Source: Tetracladium setigerum
Lineage: Eukaryota > Ascomycota > Leotiomycetes > Helotiales
NCBI GenBank assembly: GCA_031472005.1
Contig: PZJY01000001.1
Location: forward strand, 2,666,001-2,730,000
DNA: 64,000 nt
Reading direction: 5' to 3'
The notes below the pieces were generated by a model. The model worked only from the letters and a program-made list of their open reading frames with translations. It searched no databases and was not told the origin of the DNA. A program made the position numbers and the translations under genes. Positions within the stretch are counted from its first letter, which is position 1. Each line of letters opens with the position of its first letter. This document shows positions 1 to 11,310 of the stretch, one piece after another.

Positions 1-584
1 TCTGGACTCGTAGAATGATGCGATTTTGGCCCCAGCATTCAATTGCCTTTCTCCCATCCTGAAGATCAGATATCGCTGCTCCAGACAGGTGATCTGGGTC
101 TGGGGTATGCAGTTCAGTTGTGGTGTTGCTGGTTGTCGAATGTTTTCTTCGTCGTTGTGGGCTGATGATGCTGATGGGAGGGAAGGATTACGGAGGTATG
201 TGTGGCCTTGGCCGCAATCGCGGGGTCGTTGTCGTTGTCATTGTCACAAAAGATATCTTCGAAATTAACCACCATCACCACCATCTCTGTTTTACCCTCC
301 CATCAACGACGCGAATATGTCCACCCGGTGATCCAACATACTCCATTGTGAGACAATCAAGGACCTGCAATCCTCAGATCGCCTCTCCGTGCAGACTTTG
401 GTTTGGGATCGCGGGGTATAGTTGACCTAGACAAGAGCCGAAACAGCAATCAATCACTAGTTGATCGCGTGCGAAAGGTACAATTGTTTCCACGAGCCTC
501 TCGCACTCTCTAAGTATTGATGATTTGACTGGGTTACAGCGAGGAATCCATCACATCATTGCTACAACACGCTGCGCAGCTACA
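1..584. other. intergenic / 5' flank of the acyltransferase gene
   Basis: No convincing coding region is visible. The short open frames here are low-complexity and lack conserved motifs. The 3' part presumably carries the promoter and leader of the plus-strand acyltransferase gene that begins at 585. Confidence 0.5.
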
Positions 585-2290
585 ATGGCTCCAACTCCCA
601 ATATCCACCACCTGCCCAACGGCCAGACTCTCACGGTACTTCCAGTATTTGGCGGATTTTATTTCAAGGCGAACGATCTTAATACACACAGCAACGTATT
701 TCCCGCAGGTTGGACAGTGATTATACAATCGGAGGACTACTCGGATGAGCATGGCTCCCAAGTCGAATCACCAGAGCTTGACGGAATGCCCCGAGAAAGG
801 CGACATCATATTCACCCATTCAAACAACCCACAATGCATAACGACAATCTCTTTATATCCTCTATATCGAATCCGTCGAGCAACGACTTCAAAGCTCCAA
901 CTAGCCCTACACGACAGATTGCGATGATGCTGTGGGCAACCCTGAACTGGTACTTTCACCTCCCTCCACCGACCCTCGAAACCACAACCGATGCTTCAAG
1001 CAAAACTCCATATAATGCGAGACCGAAGGGTGAATGGAGATTGAACGTTAAGAGAGAGGGTGTTCTCCGGGGACGGAACCTTATTCAGAAGTTAGAACGG
1101 ATGGGCTTGATATCGTCCGAGGATTCGTCCGTCGGTATTCCTCCAGAGGAGAATACGGTTGAGGGATGGGCCGAAATGTTCATCTCAAGGCGAACATTTT
1201 GGCAACTTTCTGCCAAACTCTTCCTCTTTACACTTACTCCGACCACGGGATCTGTCTTTCCAGCAACCCCATACGGAAGCCGTCCAAGCTCACCTGTCTT
1301 AGGGAGAACAGAAACCCTTCTCCAAATAAACGATACTCCCTTGAGGGTGGTGCCCAAAGTCCAGGCCCTACTGCTCACTCTCATCCAGGTCCGTTCTCCT
1401 CTGGTAGCCATTTGCCAACTTACTATCCACCACCCCCTCTGCAGTACACAATGTCATCTGGTGTTCGTCATCCCATACGTCCAAAGCCTCCTCGCCAAGG
1501 AGAGACCTTCTACAGACGCTATGTTCCAAGTGTCGGACAGTATCTTTCATTCCGTACAGCGTCATTGTCAACCAATCCGGTTGTATATACGGGCCCGGGC
1601 GGATCGACATCTAGCGCTGCAATGACCTCATCCTTATTTCCTCCACTTCCAGCGCATCGTGCTATATCTTCTATTTCAGACTTGATGTTATCCGACCCCC
1701 AAGTAGACCCGGACGACATCACGAAATTCAATGACTTACAGCTTCTCCACAAGTGGATGAATATTCCACGGGTGAGCGCTTTTTGGGGTTGTGATGGACC
1801 GCAAAATGTCCAAGAAGAACACCTCCGCAACAATCTTTCTTCGAAGAACTCATTCCCTGTTATTGGCTACTGGGACGACCAACCATTTGGTTATTTTGAA
1901 CTCTACTGGGCTAAAGAGGACATCTTGGGTCAGTACGTTGGTGATGGCGTCGGAGAGTTTGACAGAGGAATTCATGCTTTGGTTGGAGAGCAGGAATTTA
2001 GAGGGAAGCATCGAGTTACCTGCTGGCTGACTGCTCTGGCACACTGGGCGTTCGTCCAGGATTACAGAACCAATGCCGTGGTTCTTGAGCCCCGAATTGA
2101 CAACGAGAGGTACGTATCGGTTTGAATTTCTGTGTCCAAAGTACTTCGCTTACTGAAAATACTCTGTTGTAGGTTCATATCCCACTTGTCGGATTCTGGT
2201 TTCTTGAAGGAGAGAGAGATTGCCTTCCCGCATAAACAAAGTGCATTCGTAAAGTTGCGAAGAGAGAACTTTGAAGGCCCAGTGCTGTAA
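585..2290 (+). CDS. N5-hydroxyornithine acyltransferase, SidL/SidF-like (siderophore biosynthesis)
   Basis: The product belongs to the IucB/SidF/SidL acyltransferase family, which transfers an acyl group to N5-hydroxyornithine to make the hydroxamate of fungal siderophores. The N-terminal half carries a RRTFWQLSAKLFLFTL block. The C-terminal GNAT-like half contains SFPVIGYWDDQPFGYFELYW, a DRGIHALVGEQEFRG stretch and a VLEPRIDNERF segment. Exons are 585-2109 and 2173-2290, and the 63-bp intron (gtacgt..gtag) falls inside the Asn-Glu-Arg motif. The reading frame slips by one between the two halves. Adding one G to the run at 1302-1304 restores a frame of about 547 residues. The C-terminus ends Gly-Pro-Val-Leu and shows no SKL-type peroxisomal signal. 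As A. fumigatus SidF is peroxisomal, this suggests the SidL (ferricrocin) type. The family call is strong and the paralogue call is inference. Confidence 0.85.
1302..1304 (+). other. candidate 1-base deletion in G run (acyltransferase gene)
   Basis: The upstream frame reads ..YGSRPSSPVLG and the downstream frame reads ..NRNPSPNKRYSLEGG. They differ by minus one and no GT-AG intron of convincing quality and correct phase was found between them. One more G in this run joins both parts without a stop. Confidence 0.6.
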
Positions 2291-3105
2291 ACAATCTTAT
2301 TACAATATACTACAGAGCTTAGAGTCCAGTTCACACTTGGTATAAAACACTCCTCCGTGGGCTCCATTAGTATTCGTTCTCTAGAAGTCGTGAAGAGGCC
2401 AAGAGGGCGTGGGCATTGCCGGATCGTTGCCGAATTTACAAGGATATCCAGCTGCATAAAGCTGCAGGGTATATTTCCAATAGAAGTCTATTGCCAAATT
2501 TCCACACCTTGATATCTCGGCTAAATAAGGGGATTGAGGCGGGCTTGGCGAGGTCAGCCAGTTAGGATCATGGATTTAGTAGAGCAACCTGCCACATTGG
2601 TACAGCCGCCAAATATGCAAAGGTAGAGAGATGCTTGGTAGTGGCACGACGCGTCTCGACCCGTTCAATAGATTCTCATATTTGGTGGCACCTTTCACCC
2701 CTTTTTCCAGCGTCTTTTCGATCGCGATTGTTTGTAATGATGCTAAATCAATCATTTCCCCCTCAATTGTGTTGGAAAATGAACCAACTACCAACAATCG
2801 GGGAGCACAGAACAATCAAAAGGAAAGAGAAAGGGACAAATCGGACTTGAACTTCCCATCCCAACCCCTACTGGTGCAGGACACGCAATTCGGTGCCAAC
2901 ATAACTGATAGCTATTTATCCACTTTCCAACACCTAGCAACGGACCATTATTGGTTTCCAATTTCCATCGGATCCTTCATTGATCTTTTTTCATGACTAC
3001 TTGAACTCAGATTGTCCCACGGCATATTTGTTTGAGAATCTGTCATCGCGAGCATCATCTGGAGAAATTGAGCAAACAACATCGTGATACCAGTCCCTAC
3101 CAAAA
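2291..3105. other. intergenic spacer, acyltransferase to lipoxygenase
   Basis: About 0.8 kb without a supported gene. It holds the 3' end of the acyltransferase transcript and the presumed promoter of the lipoxygenase gene. No repeat or RNA gene was recognised. Confidence 0.5.
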
Positions 3106-5389
3106 ATGCTGGCCAAATTCTCATATCTCGTGCTCTCCGCACTAACGATCTCTGCAAATGCAATTCCGCAACCACGAAATCGCATTTCCTTTCGTGCTGA
3201 TGGCCCAGCAGTGATCACCCAACTGGACACGTCCCCGGCTAGTCGTGCAGAAGAAGTTGCTGCTAATCGAGCGGGATATCTCTACGCGCCATCTTTGATG
3301 GGCGAGGCTTCCTTTCATCTGGGTGGCACGCTCGGGGAGGCTAGAATCGAGAATGATTTGGAATCTTGGTTGATCGATAGGAATATCGTGAATGCCAGTT
3401 TGAATGCTGATATAGTGGCTGCAAGTGCTGCTATCACTGCGGTTAGTCTTAGTCCTGTCGTGTCTCAATGTGTTTTGGCTGACTTTAGGGAACTAGAATT
3501 TTGGACTTCGCAGTCTGGATGATTATGCTAAAGTTCTTTATGGTGGCCAGGTAAGATTCGGTTTCTTTCCATGTACTGTTTTTCAGAAAGAAAGAACAAT
3601 TCAAACACTTGGGGGCATATTGTCCAGCCAAGAATTTGGTCAGCTCATACGATGAGGATGCAATTCTCACTTGGAACTTCAGTCCGAAATCCATGCTAAT
3701 AAATCCTTACCAGTGGGAACGAGCTCATCCTAGCGGAGAAGCACCTGGCATGTTGACCAATTACACGCAAGATTTGCTCTTCAGCATGGAGAGACTGAGT
3801 CTGAACCCATATCCGCTTCGCAGATTCAAGATCTCGGACTCGTTGCCATTTCAGGTACCTTTGGCTGTGGCCTTCGCACTGACAGGGCACTCCCTCGAGT
3901 GGTTAAAATTAACTGGGAGGCTATTTGTTGTTGATCGTGAGTAACTTTCCATCTTTGCGCAATTTTGTTGAGGTAATGTAATGTCGAATTCGTCTAAGAC
4001 ATTGGCTTTGAACCTCACAGTATATGATGTCTGTTCAGACAAATTTGAGAACGGAATTGCATTTTAAAAAAGGAAACTTTGATGTCTCGATCGAAGAGAA
4101 AGATTTTCCAATAGAATTCAGACTAGATATAGTATCAATACTAACCGAAATCAGACAGCTATCAAGGGAAGTATGAGAAATCGGCAAGGTTCGGAGCCGC
4201 ATGTACAGCTTACTTCTACATCCATCCCACATCTGGAGATTTCTTACCCTTGGCGATCAAAACCAATACCGGAAGCAACTTGACCTACACACCTCTGGAT
4301 TCCGCCAACGACTGGCTGCTGGCTAAGATGATGTTCAATGTGAACGATCTCTTTCACTCACAGTTCTTCCATCTGGCAGGCTCCCACGATGTGGGAGAGA
4401 TTGTTCACGAAGCAGCTTTGAGAACACTCAGCTTCAACCACCCAGTCAGTGTCATACTAGAACGTCTCATGTATCAAGCCTACGCAATCCGACCGTAAAT
4501 ATCTCCTTCCGACTCCATTCACTTCACAAACTAACAGTCCAACAGTTACGGTGCAGCAAATTTGGTCCAACCAGAAGGACCAATTGATACAGCCTTCCAC
4601 ATCAACGCAAACGGGGCTCGCGAATACATCGCAGAATACTACCCTATTGTCGGGAAATACCAATCCAACTACCTTCAGACATTCCTCAGAGCCCAAGGTC
4701 TAATCGACAGTTTCGGGCCATCTTTCAAATCATTCCCGTACTACCAAGACACACTCCCCATCAACAACGCCATCAAAGCCTTCTTTACCACCTTCGTGAA
4801 CTCCTACTACGCCTCCGACTCCATAGTCTATGCTGACAAGGAAATTCAAGCCTGGTTCGTCGAAGCCAATGGCCCTGCTCAAGTGATTGATTTCCCAGCT
4901 TGCGGCACGCCATCTAAACCATGCGGAAAGAAGGTCTTGATAGAAGTCTTAACCCACTTCGCCTTCCTCACAGGTGTATCCCATCACTCCCTCAACACAG
5001 GTGATCCAGCAACCTACCGCGCAATTCTCCCCTTTCACCCCGCCTCTCTCTACGCACCTCTCCCAACCAGCAAAAACGTAACAGACATCCTCCCCTTCCT
5101 ACCTCCCGCCCGCGCTGCGCTCTTCCACGTCGTCATATTCGCTTCCTTCACACGAGACCATTTCGAGGCTACGAATCGCACTTTGGCGTACATGTTTAGC
5201 GAAGAGACTGTGCTTGGGCGATTGAATGGGAAGACGAGGGAAGCTGCCGGGTCATTTTTGGGGAAGATGAAGGCGTTGAGTGAGGGGATTAGGGCGAGGA
5301 CATTTGGGAGTGATGGGTTGAGTTTGGGGATGCCGTTTGTGTGGAAGGCGTTGGATCCGGGGAGCGTGCCGTTCTTTTTTGCGGTCTGA
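3106..5389 (+). CDS. secreted manganese-type lipoxygenase
   Basis: Lipoxygenases dioxygenate polyunsaturated fatty acids, and fungal Mn-lipoxygenases are secreted. Five exons fit in phase: 3106-3441, 3497-3550, 3714-3936, 4155-4494 and 4546-5389. They give about 598 residues, close to the roughly 600-620 of known Mn-lipoxygenases. The N-terminus is a good signal peptide (MLAKFSYLVLSALTISANA). Diagnostic blocks are LTNYTQDLLFSMERLS, FGAACTAYFYIHP and HLAGSHDVGEIVHEAALRTL. Expected metal ligands are all present: H277 and H282 (HxxxxH), H464 and N468 (HxxxN) and the C-terminal carboxylate of V598. Several N-glycosylation sequons fit secretion. Intron 3 (218 bp) has a CTAAC branch site just before its acceptor. 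The gene looks intact. Regio- and stereospecificity and the actual metal cannot be read from sequence alone. Confidence 0.9.
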
Positions 5390-7137
5390 GAAGATTACCT
5401 ATTGAAGGTGCCTTGGACGGGGAAACGTACAAAGAAATGAGATATGAAAAGGGGGATGAGAACGACAGGATATAGATTGAAAGGCACACAGAACTGTGGA
5501 TATGAGTTGGACATTCACTTTTAATTTGGGAGGAAGTTTTCTTGAGTACATATATAATTTTTCTTTTATCTTATACCTGAGGTATGCACGGATTCTTTGG
5601 GAGCGACTTTCTTTTTGTTTTGGGATCAAGGGCAGGGTATAGAAGTTCTGGCATCAAAACCGTGCATCTGCCGTCTTCTTCTCTTTTGTTTTGGGAAGGT
5701 TCTGAAACATATACATATCTATGAATATACAATGTAAATTAGGTGGGCGATTGTCAACTAGCCCTTATATCAAGCTGTACTTCAAGCATAGGGTAGGTAA
5801 TGAAGCGGATGTAAGAAGCTAGTCTAGTATTAGTAAGAAGATTTTTGGAGTTCGATATGAAGGATTGCCCAGATGTTGGCGGGGAGAAATGCCACCGTGA
5901 AATCGGTCAAATAACGTAGTTAGTTGTATTATGGAAACCACATTTATAGGCAGCTTTGATTAGAAATTAGAAATCTTTAGGATGGCTAATAGGCAATTTG
6001 AATTGGAGCTTAAGTTTAGACGATTATATGAGAAGCTAAACAGGTGCTATAGCAATCGGGTTCACGGCGAAATCCCAGTAATCATTGCACAGGCCTAGGT
6101 CAGCCTCAATTTCGCGTCACAGTACTGAAGACTCAACGTCACCAACAAACCAACCTCATAGTATCCCCCACCTAACACAAAACCCTCGGAACACCTCGCA
6201 GATCCCAACTCGCCTTTGTGAACACTCTCGATTATTGGCGGGCATGTTGGACTGGTTTGGTCCACTACTCCGGGGGCTGGAGGGATGGATGTTGGGTTGT
6301 TCTTCAGAAGTCAAATATCCATTCATCCCAATAAACGATGCATCACTAACTAGGATTCTAGTAGAGTAGTACTGCATGAAATAAACGTCCAACTTATCCC
6401 AAGAAAGAGGCCGGCACTTCGAGCTCCGACGTATACATCTGATGGCGTGATGATCTCGAGTCTTTAAGATGCACGGCTGCTCTGCTGAGGTTGGAACTCG
6501 GAGCTGGAGTGGAAAGCTGCAAGAAGTCATACCAGACGACCATCGATATGTTGGTTTTGACTCCTAACATAACTGCAATTGGCGGCAGTCGTTTTCTTGG
6601 ATTGCTTATCGATGAAAAATGGTGCTGCAAGTGCAGGATTCAGGCTCTCGCCGCGTCATTTCGGCATCGAGGATATTGGCTCCACATTTTTGAAATGTTC
6701 ACAACATTTCTGGTTGTCGTGATCAAGTACCACGCACTACTCCTGAGGTTCTTCTATTCGAGTTGGGCCGAGATTGGGTTTCTGGTGCTTCCAAGTGGCA
6801 AGGCAAGAGCAGTGTGCTGTCTCTCCTCAAGTGCTGCAGCCATCAAAAGCTACACTTCGTTTCTTTTATTGTTATAACCATACAACACTTCCCTTGCATG
6901 CAACCAAGGAATGCTTCGGGGACTTTCAGGCAGATCGCACGTTGCAAATCGCGACTTACAACAGTACAGCCGACCCATTGGTTGGGGTAAATCCTGATTA
7001 TGCACGCTGGCAACAACAAATGTCCAGCACCTGGGAAAGTCAAAGATAAGATAGAAAAATTCTCACCTTTGTCTTTTTGACTCAAATCCCTTTCATGCTT
7101 TTTCTGTTAACGTCCGGAGGTACCGTGAGATCTAAAG
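5390..7137. other. intergenic spacer of about 1.7 kb
   Basis: The first 600 bases are AT-rich and probably 3' flanking sequence of the lipoxygenase gene. Short open frames on both strands between 6085 and 7050 overlap each other, lack recognisable motifs and are not supported as genes. No RNA gene or mobile element was recognised. Confidence 0.5.
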
Positions 7138-8551
7138 ATGTCGTTCCGTGTGGTGGAACATCCAACTCTCGTTTCCGCCGAAGCATCTGCGCGAGCGAAT
7201 CTTGTGGTATGCAGCCAGGAACATGGGTACCGAACATGGCATGGTATCTAGCTGATCACATGTTCATTCAGGTTGACGAGCGAAACCAGCGACCAAACAT
7301 TGACTTAGGTCCTGTGTGAGTATGGAATTCTTGGGATACTAGGCTGATCTGACGTTCAAGCACTCAACCTTTGTCACCGGTCTCGAGCCTTCAGAATCTA
7401 GCGGAAGACGACGAACCAGAATATCCCATTGATAAGCAAAACAGTGAGTCGGCCATGATGCCACATTCTCGATCGAGGAGCCAACTAAGATTTAGAGTAC
7501 TTCACCAAGAATGATGAGGTTAGTTGCCTACCAAACTAGCCTTTCTTCGATCAACAACTAACACGAAAAGGCCGAACAACGGCGGCTCGGTACGGTTGTA
7601 TCTTTTGAATGGAAACCAGATTGCTCACGTACTTCCAGATCTCCAACACCAGATCTACCTGACAACACTCGATGGAAAGCTCCATCTTGCACCTATAAAG
7701 CCCGATATCAAGGTTGCACTGGACATAGCCACAGGAACTGGAATATGGGGTATTGGCTTTGGTCAGTTTGGTGCCTTATTTATAGGATAAAGGTCTAACC
7801 AGCAAGCAGCACAACAACGTCCTAACTGCCAAGTCGTTGGGTTCGACCTGAATCAATACAACCCCAATTAGTGAGTGCATCCCCTTTCCAACTTAGCCCA
7901 CAACTAATGTAATCTCAAGTATCCCACCAAATTATACCTTCAAAGTTCACGATCCGGAAGATACATGGCCTTTCACATCCTCATTCGATTACATACACGG
8001 TCGGACTCTTGCATCTCGCCTGAACACTCCCTCTCTCGTTATCAAGCACGCCTTTGATGCTTTATCACCAGGTTCCTATCTCGAACTGCAAGACTACATC
8101 ATGCCTATGCGCTCGGTTGATTCAACTTACTCTTACTCAGCAATCGAGAAATGGCAAGATCTCATCATCAAAGGGGCAGCAAGACTAGGTCGTGATCTCA
8201 CGCAGGTGAAGGATTACAAGAAGCACATGACAGATCAGGGATTTGTGGATGTGGTCGAAGTGCATTACCAGTGGCCTTTGGGTCCGTGGACAACGAGTCG
8301 GAAGTTGAAAGCTGTAGGGGTGTTGTTCAGGGAGGATATGGAGAGACTGATTGATGGGCTGAGTATGAGGTTACTCGGAGAAGGTATGGAGATGAGTGTC
8401 CATGAAATCAAAAGATTGGTGGCCGAGGTGAGGAGGGAGTGGGCTGAGGAAGAAGTTCACACTTATTTACCTATGTGAGTAGTCCCTTGGAGAAAGTGAA
8501 TGGGCTAACACATCTTGTAGAACCATTGTGTATGGCAAGAAACCGGAATAA
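7138..8551 (+). CDS. LaeA-like SAM-dependent methyltransferase
   Basis: The protein is a class I methyltransferase of the large fungal LaeA/UMTA-like family. Nine exons fit in phase: 7138-7206, 7272-7315, 7361-7443, 7496-7518, 7571-7589, 7639-7761, 7807-7870, 7920-8474 and 8521-8551. The product is about 336 residues. The order of motifs is typical: NDEAEQRRLDLQHQIYLTTL before the fold, the SAM-binding loop LDIATGTGIWG, the second strand ending in VVGFDLN, then FDYIHGRTLASRL and GSYLELQDY. The last exon encodes TIVYGKKPE. The two smallest exons are 19 and 23 nt. The ATG at 7138 was chosen because it gives a phase-compatible first exon. An ATG at 7236 or 7260 would also open the frame. The substrate is unknown, and family members include regulators as well as metabolite methyltransferases. 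Confidence 0.82.
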
Positions 8552-9354
8552 AAGAGCATTGGATTCCTTCACAGACTGTGCGTAAGTAAGTCTATTGAAT
8601 GCTGGCCGAAACGTCGTCTTGTACGGATTTTTAGCAACACATCTTTACACCCTTCTATGGACAAAAATGAGCAGATACGGTCGATAAAGTAAGGCAGAAT
8701 CGATTAACTTTACGTTATACAAATACGTTAGATCATATCTCTTCTGTGGCTTTTGGATATCCGGCAAGTCGACCTCGACTCCTCCCACTGAAACCTGCAA
8801 GTTAGCTGACGTGACATTGATAGCGTAACACTGCTTCAATAGAGGCCAAGACACGTTTTCTATCCTTCTTGAACAGTTTCTTTCTACTTGTATCTCCCAG
8901 GAAAGGTTTTGTTTTCCTCTTGGGACACAGGAAGTGGCTTGTCTCTCTCTATTTAACTTTCTACGCATTCTCTACCCCGTGCTCGTTTTAAATTAGGTGG
9001 AAGATAGTTCTTCCAACAATCCAATCCAATTCCTCAAGTGATAATGGGTGATTGGCCTTCTCTGTTAACGGTACTTAATTGTCCGTCCAGGCTAAAAAGC
9101 GCGCTCCTTTTCCGGCAGCCAAGAGCCCTCGTGCTCGTTGATTGCTGCAGACCATCCGGCAACCATCCCACCTTTGCGGGTACCATGATGGATTTCCGTC
9201 GAGCTCTACGTGGGGCAAATCGCATGTCGTGAACATGATTGTTTGTACTTAAAGAAAGCATTGCCTTTCTTCTCCCTCTTCTCATGTCCCTTTTTCTCTC
9301 CTACCACTTCTCGTCCTCAATCACTCCAGTATACTCCAAAATTAATCATCCACC
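8552..9354. other. intergenic spacer upstream of the aldolase gene
   Basis: No supported gene. The last 100 bases before 9355 are strongly pyrimidine-rich (CT tracts), as is common in promoters of well-expressed filamentous-fungal genes, and the ATG lies in a good CACC context. Confidence 0.5.
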
Positions 9355-10322
9355 ATGACCGCCGAAACCCTCCTCCCCACCGTCCTACATTCCCTCACGT
9401 TCCTCGCTCAGGCGTGTGGTGTCCAACAGTAACATTCTACGACAACGATGAGCTCGATCTCGACGCCCAAAAGAAATACTTCGCCTACCTCTCCACCACC
9501 GGCCTCGCAGGCCTCGTCGTCCTCGGCACAAATGCCGAAACCCTCCTTCTCACCCGCGAAGAGCGTCGCGCCCTCCTCGTCGCCGCCCGCGAAGCCGTCC
9601 CCTCCGATTTCCCAATCATGGCAGGCATAAGCGGGCACTCAACCAAGCAAGTCCTCGAATACGCCGACGACGCCTACAAAGCCGGTGCAAACTACGTGCT
9701 CGTGCTCCCAGCTGCCTATTTCGGCAAGGCGACCACAAATACCGTTATCGAGAGTTTCTTCGAGGATGTAGCGAAGGGATCCAAGCTACCAGTGGTCATT
9801 TATAACTTCCCGACTGTGGTCAACGGGGTTGATCTTGACTCGGAAACCCTCACCAGGATCGCAAAGAAGAGCTCCAACATCGTCGGCGTGAAACTCACCT
9901 GCTACTCCGTCGGCAAGATCGTTCGTCTAGCAGCTACCTTCAAGCCAGAAGAATTCGCCGTTTACGGCGGCCAATCCGACTTCCTGATCGGCGCACTGAG
10001 CGTTGGCTCCGCAGGTTGCATCGCCGGTTTCGCAAACGTATTCCCAAAGACTATCGTTCAAATATATGAGCTATACAAGGCGGGTAAATTGGAGGAGGCT
10101 TTGGAATTGCATAGGATTGCTGCGTTGGCAGAAAGTCCTTGTAAGGCTGGCATTTCGGCTACGAAGTACGCGGCGAGTTTGTATACGGCGCCGTTGGCGG
10201 GGATTGAGGGTGCCGGGGAGAAGTTGAAGCCAAGGAGGCCGTATGAGGAGGCTTCTGAGGCGGCGAAGAAGGGAGTTAGGGATGCGATGGTTTTTATTGA
10301 GCAGAAGGAGGTGTTGTTTTGA
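9355..10322 (+). CDS. DapA/HOGA1-family aldolase (4-hydroxy-2-oxoglutarate or 2-keto-3-deoxy sugar acid aldolase)
   Basis: This is a class I pyruvate-dependent aldolase of the dihydrodipicolinate synthase superfamily, a single TIM barrel. The family motifs are present: GVWCPTVTFYD at strand 1, GTNAET in the pyruvate-binding loop, the catalytic Tyr in VVIYNFPTVVNG and the Schiff-base Lys in NIVGVKLTC, followed by GGQSDFL. The body from strand 1 to the stop is intact and intronless. The ATG at 9355 is one frame off from the body. Inserting one C into the run at 9375-9378 yields MTAETLLPHRPTFPHVPRSG running straight into GVWCP, about 322 residues. No other in-frame ATG exists upstream. Fungi use this family for hydroxyproline breakdown and for sugar-acid catabolism such as galacturonate, and the sequence alone does not decide between them. 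Confidence 0.85.
9375..9378 (+). other. candidate 1-base deletion in C run (aldolase gene)
   Basis: The only good ATG (9355) and the conserved aldolase body differ by minus one. A fifth C here joins them with no stop. No intron of suitable length and phase lies between. Confidence 0.65.
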
Positions 10323-10837
10323 GGATGGGGTGGGATGGGCGGTGGGCGGGGAGAAACCTTAGAGCTAGATATTCAATTGCATGGTTTGGGATAGATGATA
10401 TAGAAATACACATACCACATAAGGTACCCAAGTATCTGGTGTTTTTCTTTTCTTGTATTGGTCTGTCTCTCTTCGTAAGAGATCACTTGAGTGAGGTGCT
10501 TCCTTTATTCAACTAAGAATAGCATGTGGAAGTTATTCTCCCTACTTGCGAATGTAGAGCAGATGTTTGTAGTAGCAGAGATACAGTAATCGAAACCCCA
10601 GTTTTCATATTGCTATTCGCAGTCAGTCACGGATGTAAATCCGAACCACTCCGCTCTCATACTACCCTCAAATACCAAAATAGACACGCCCATCCATTTT
10701 GCCTCTTCTCGTCGCAGTTCCAAATTCCAATTCAAGGGTGTCTTCTTGAAAACGAAACCCTCTTATCTCTTCATTTACCTAAACAGGAGACAGCGTCGTA
10801 TTTATTGCATGTCGTTGATTCTTCTTCGGACATTGCG

Positions 10838-10866
10838 CTCTCTCTCTCTCTCAGTCTCTCTCAACT
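10838..10866. repeat. CT microsatellite
   Basis: An interrupted (CT)n tract in noncoding sequence. Confidence 0.8.
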
Positions 10867-11118
10867 AATGTTCAAGTATCGGAATGGGCAATATCTCTAT
10901 TTCTGTTGCATGTCGGCAATTCTTAAAATAATTCTTTTGAAAATAAGCCCCCGTCCATAGGTAGGTATCATTTGATGACGTGGTTGGGGGGAAATAATCT
11001 TTTGTTTGTTTGCAGAAAGAACGAGGTCAAGACACACGCACACAGCACTAAGGTCATTATTCTTATTTGATTAATTATCTATCTACCCATTGCAACTTCA
11101 ATGATGCAAAATCTCTAT

Positions 11119-11147
11119 GTAGTGTAGTGTAGTGTAGTTTAGTGTAG
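11119..11147. repeat. TAGTG pentanucleotide repeat
   Basis: Four to five tandem TAGTG-like units with one variant unit (TAGTT), in the 3' region between convergent genes. Confidence 0.8.
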
Positions 11148-11310
11148 CCACAATTACCCCATATGGACAAAAATAGTCCTCAAATATGCCTACAACGCCA
11201 GGCTCAAAGCAAAATCATCGATATAATCCCACACAGAAAACGCGATGCAACTTCATCTCATTACCCCATCCCCATCCCCATCCCAAATCCAAATCCCAAA
11301 TCCAATCTCA

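Larger units (their letters stand above)
10323..11310. other. convergent intergenic region
   Basis: This lies between the plus-strand aldolase and the minus-strand receptor, so it contains two 3' ends. It includes a CT microsatellite near 10838-10852 and a TAGTG repeat near 11119-11147. No supported gene. Confidence 0.5.

Noticed and set aside
585..10322. Secondary-metabolite cluster formed by acyltransferase, lipoxygenase, methyltransferase and aldolase
   Set aside because: No NRPS, polyketide synthase, terpene synthase or cluster-specific Zn2Cys6 regulator is present, and the genes belong to unrelated pathways with long spacers.
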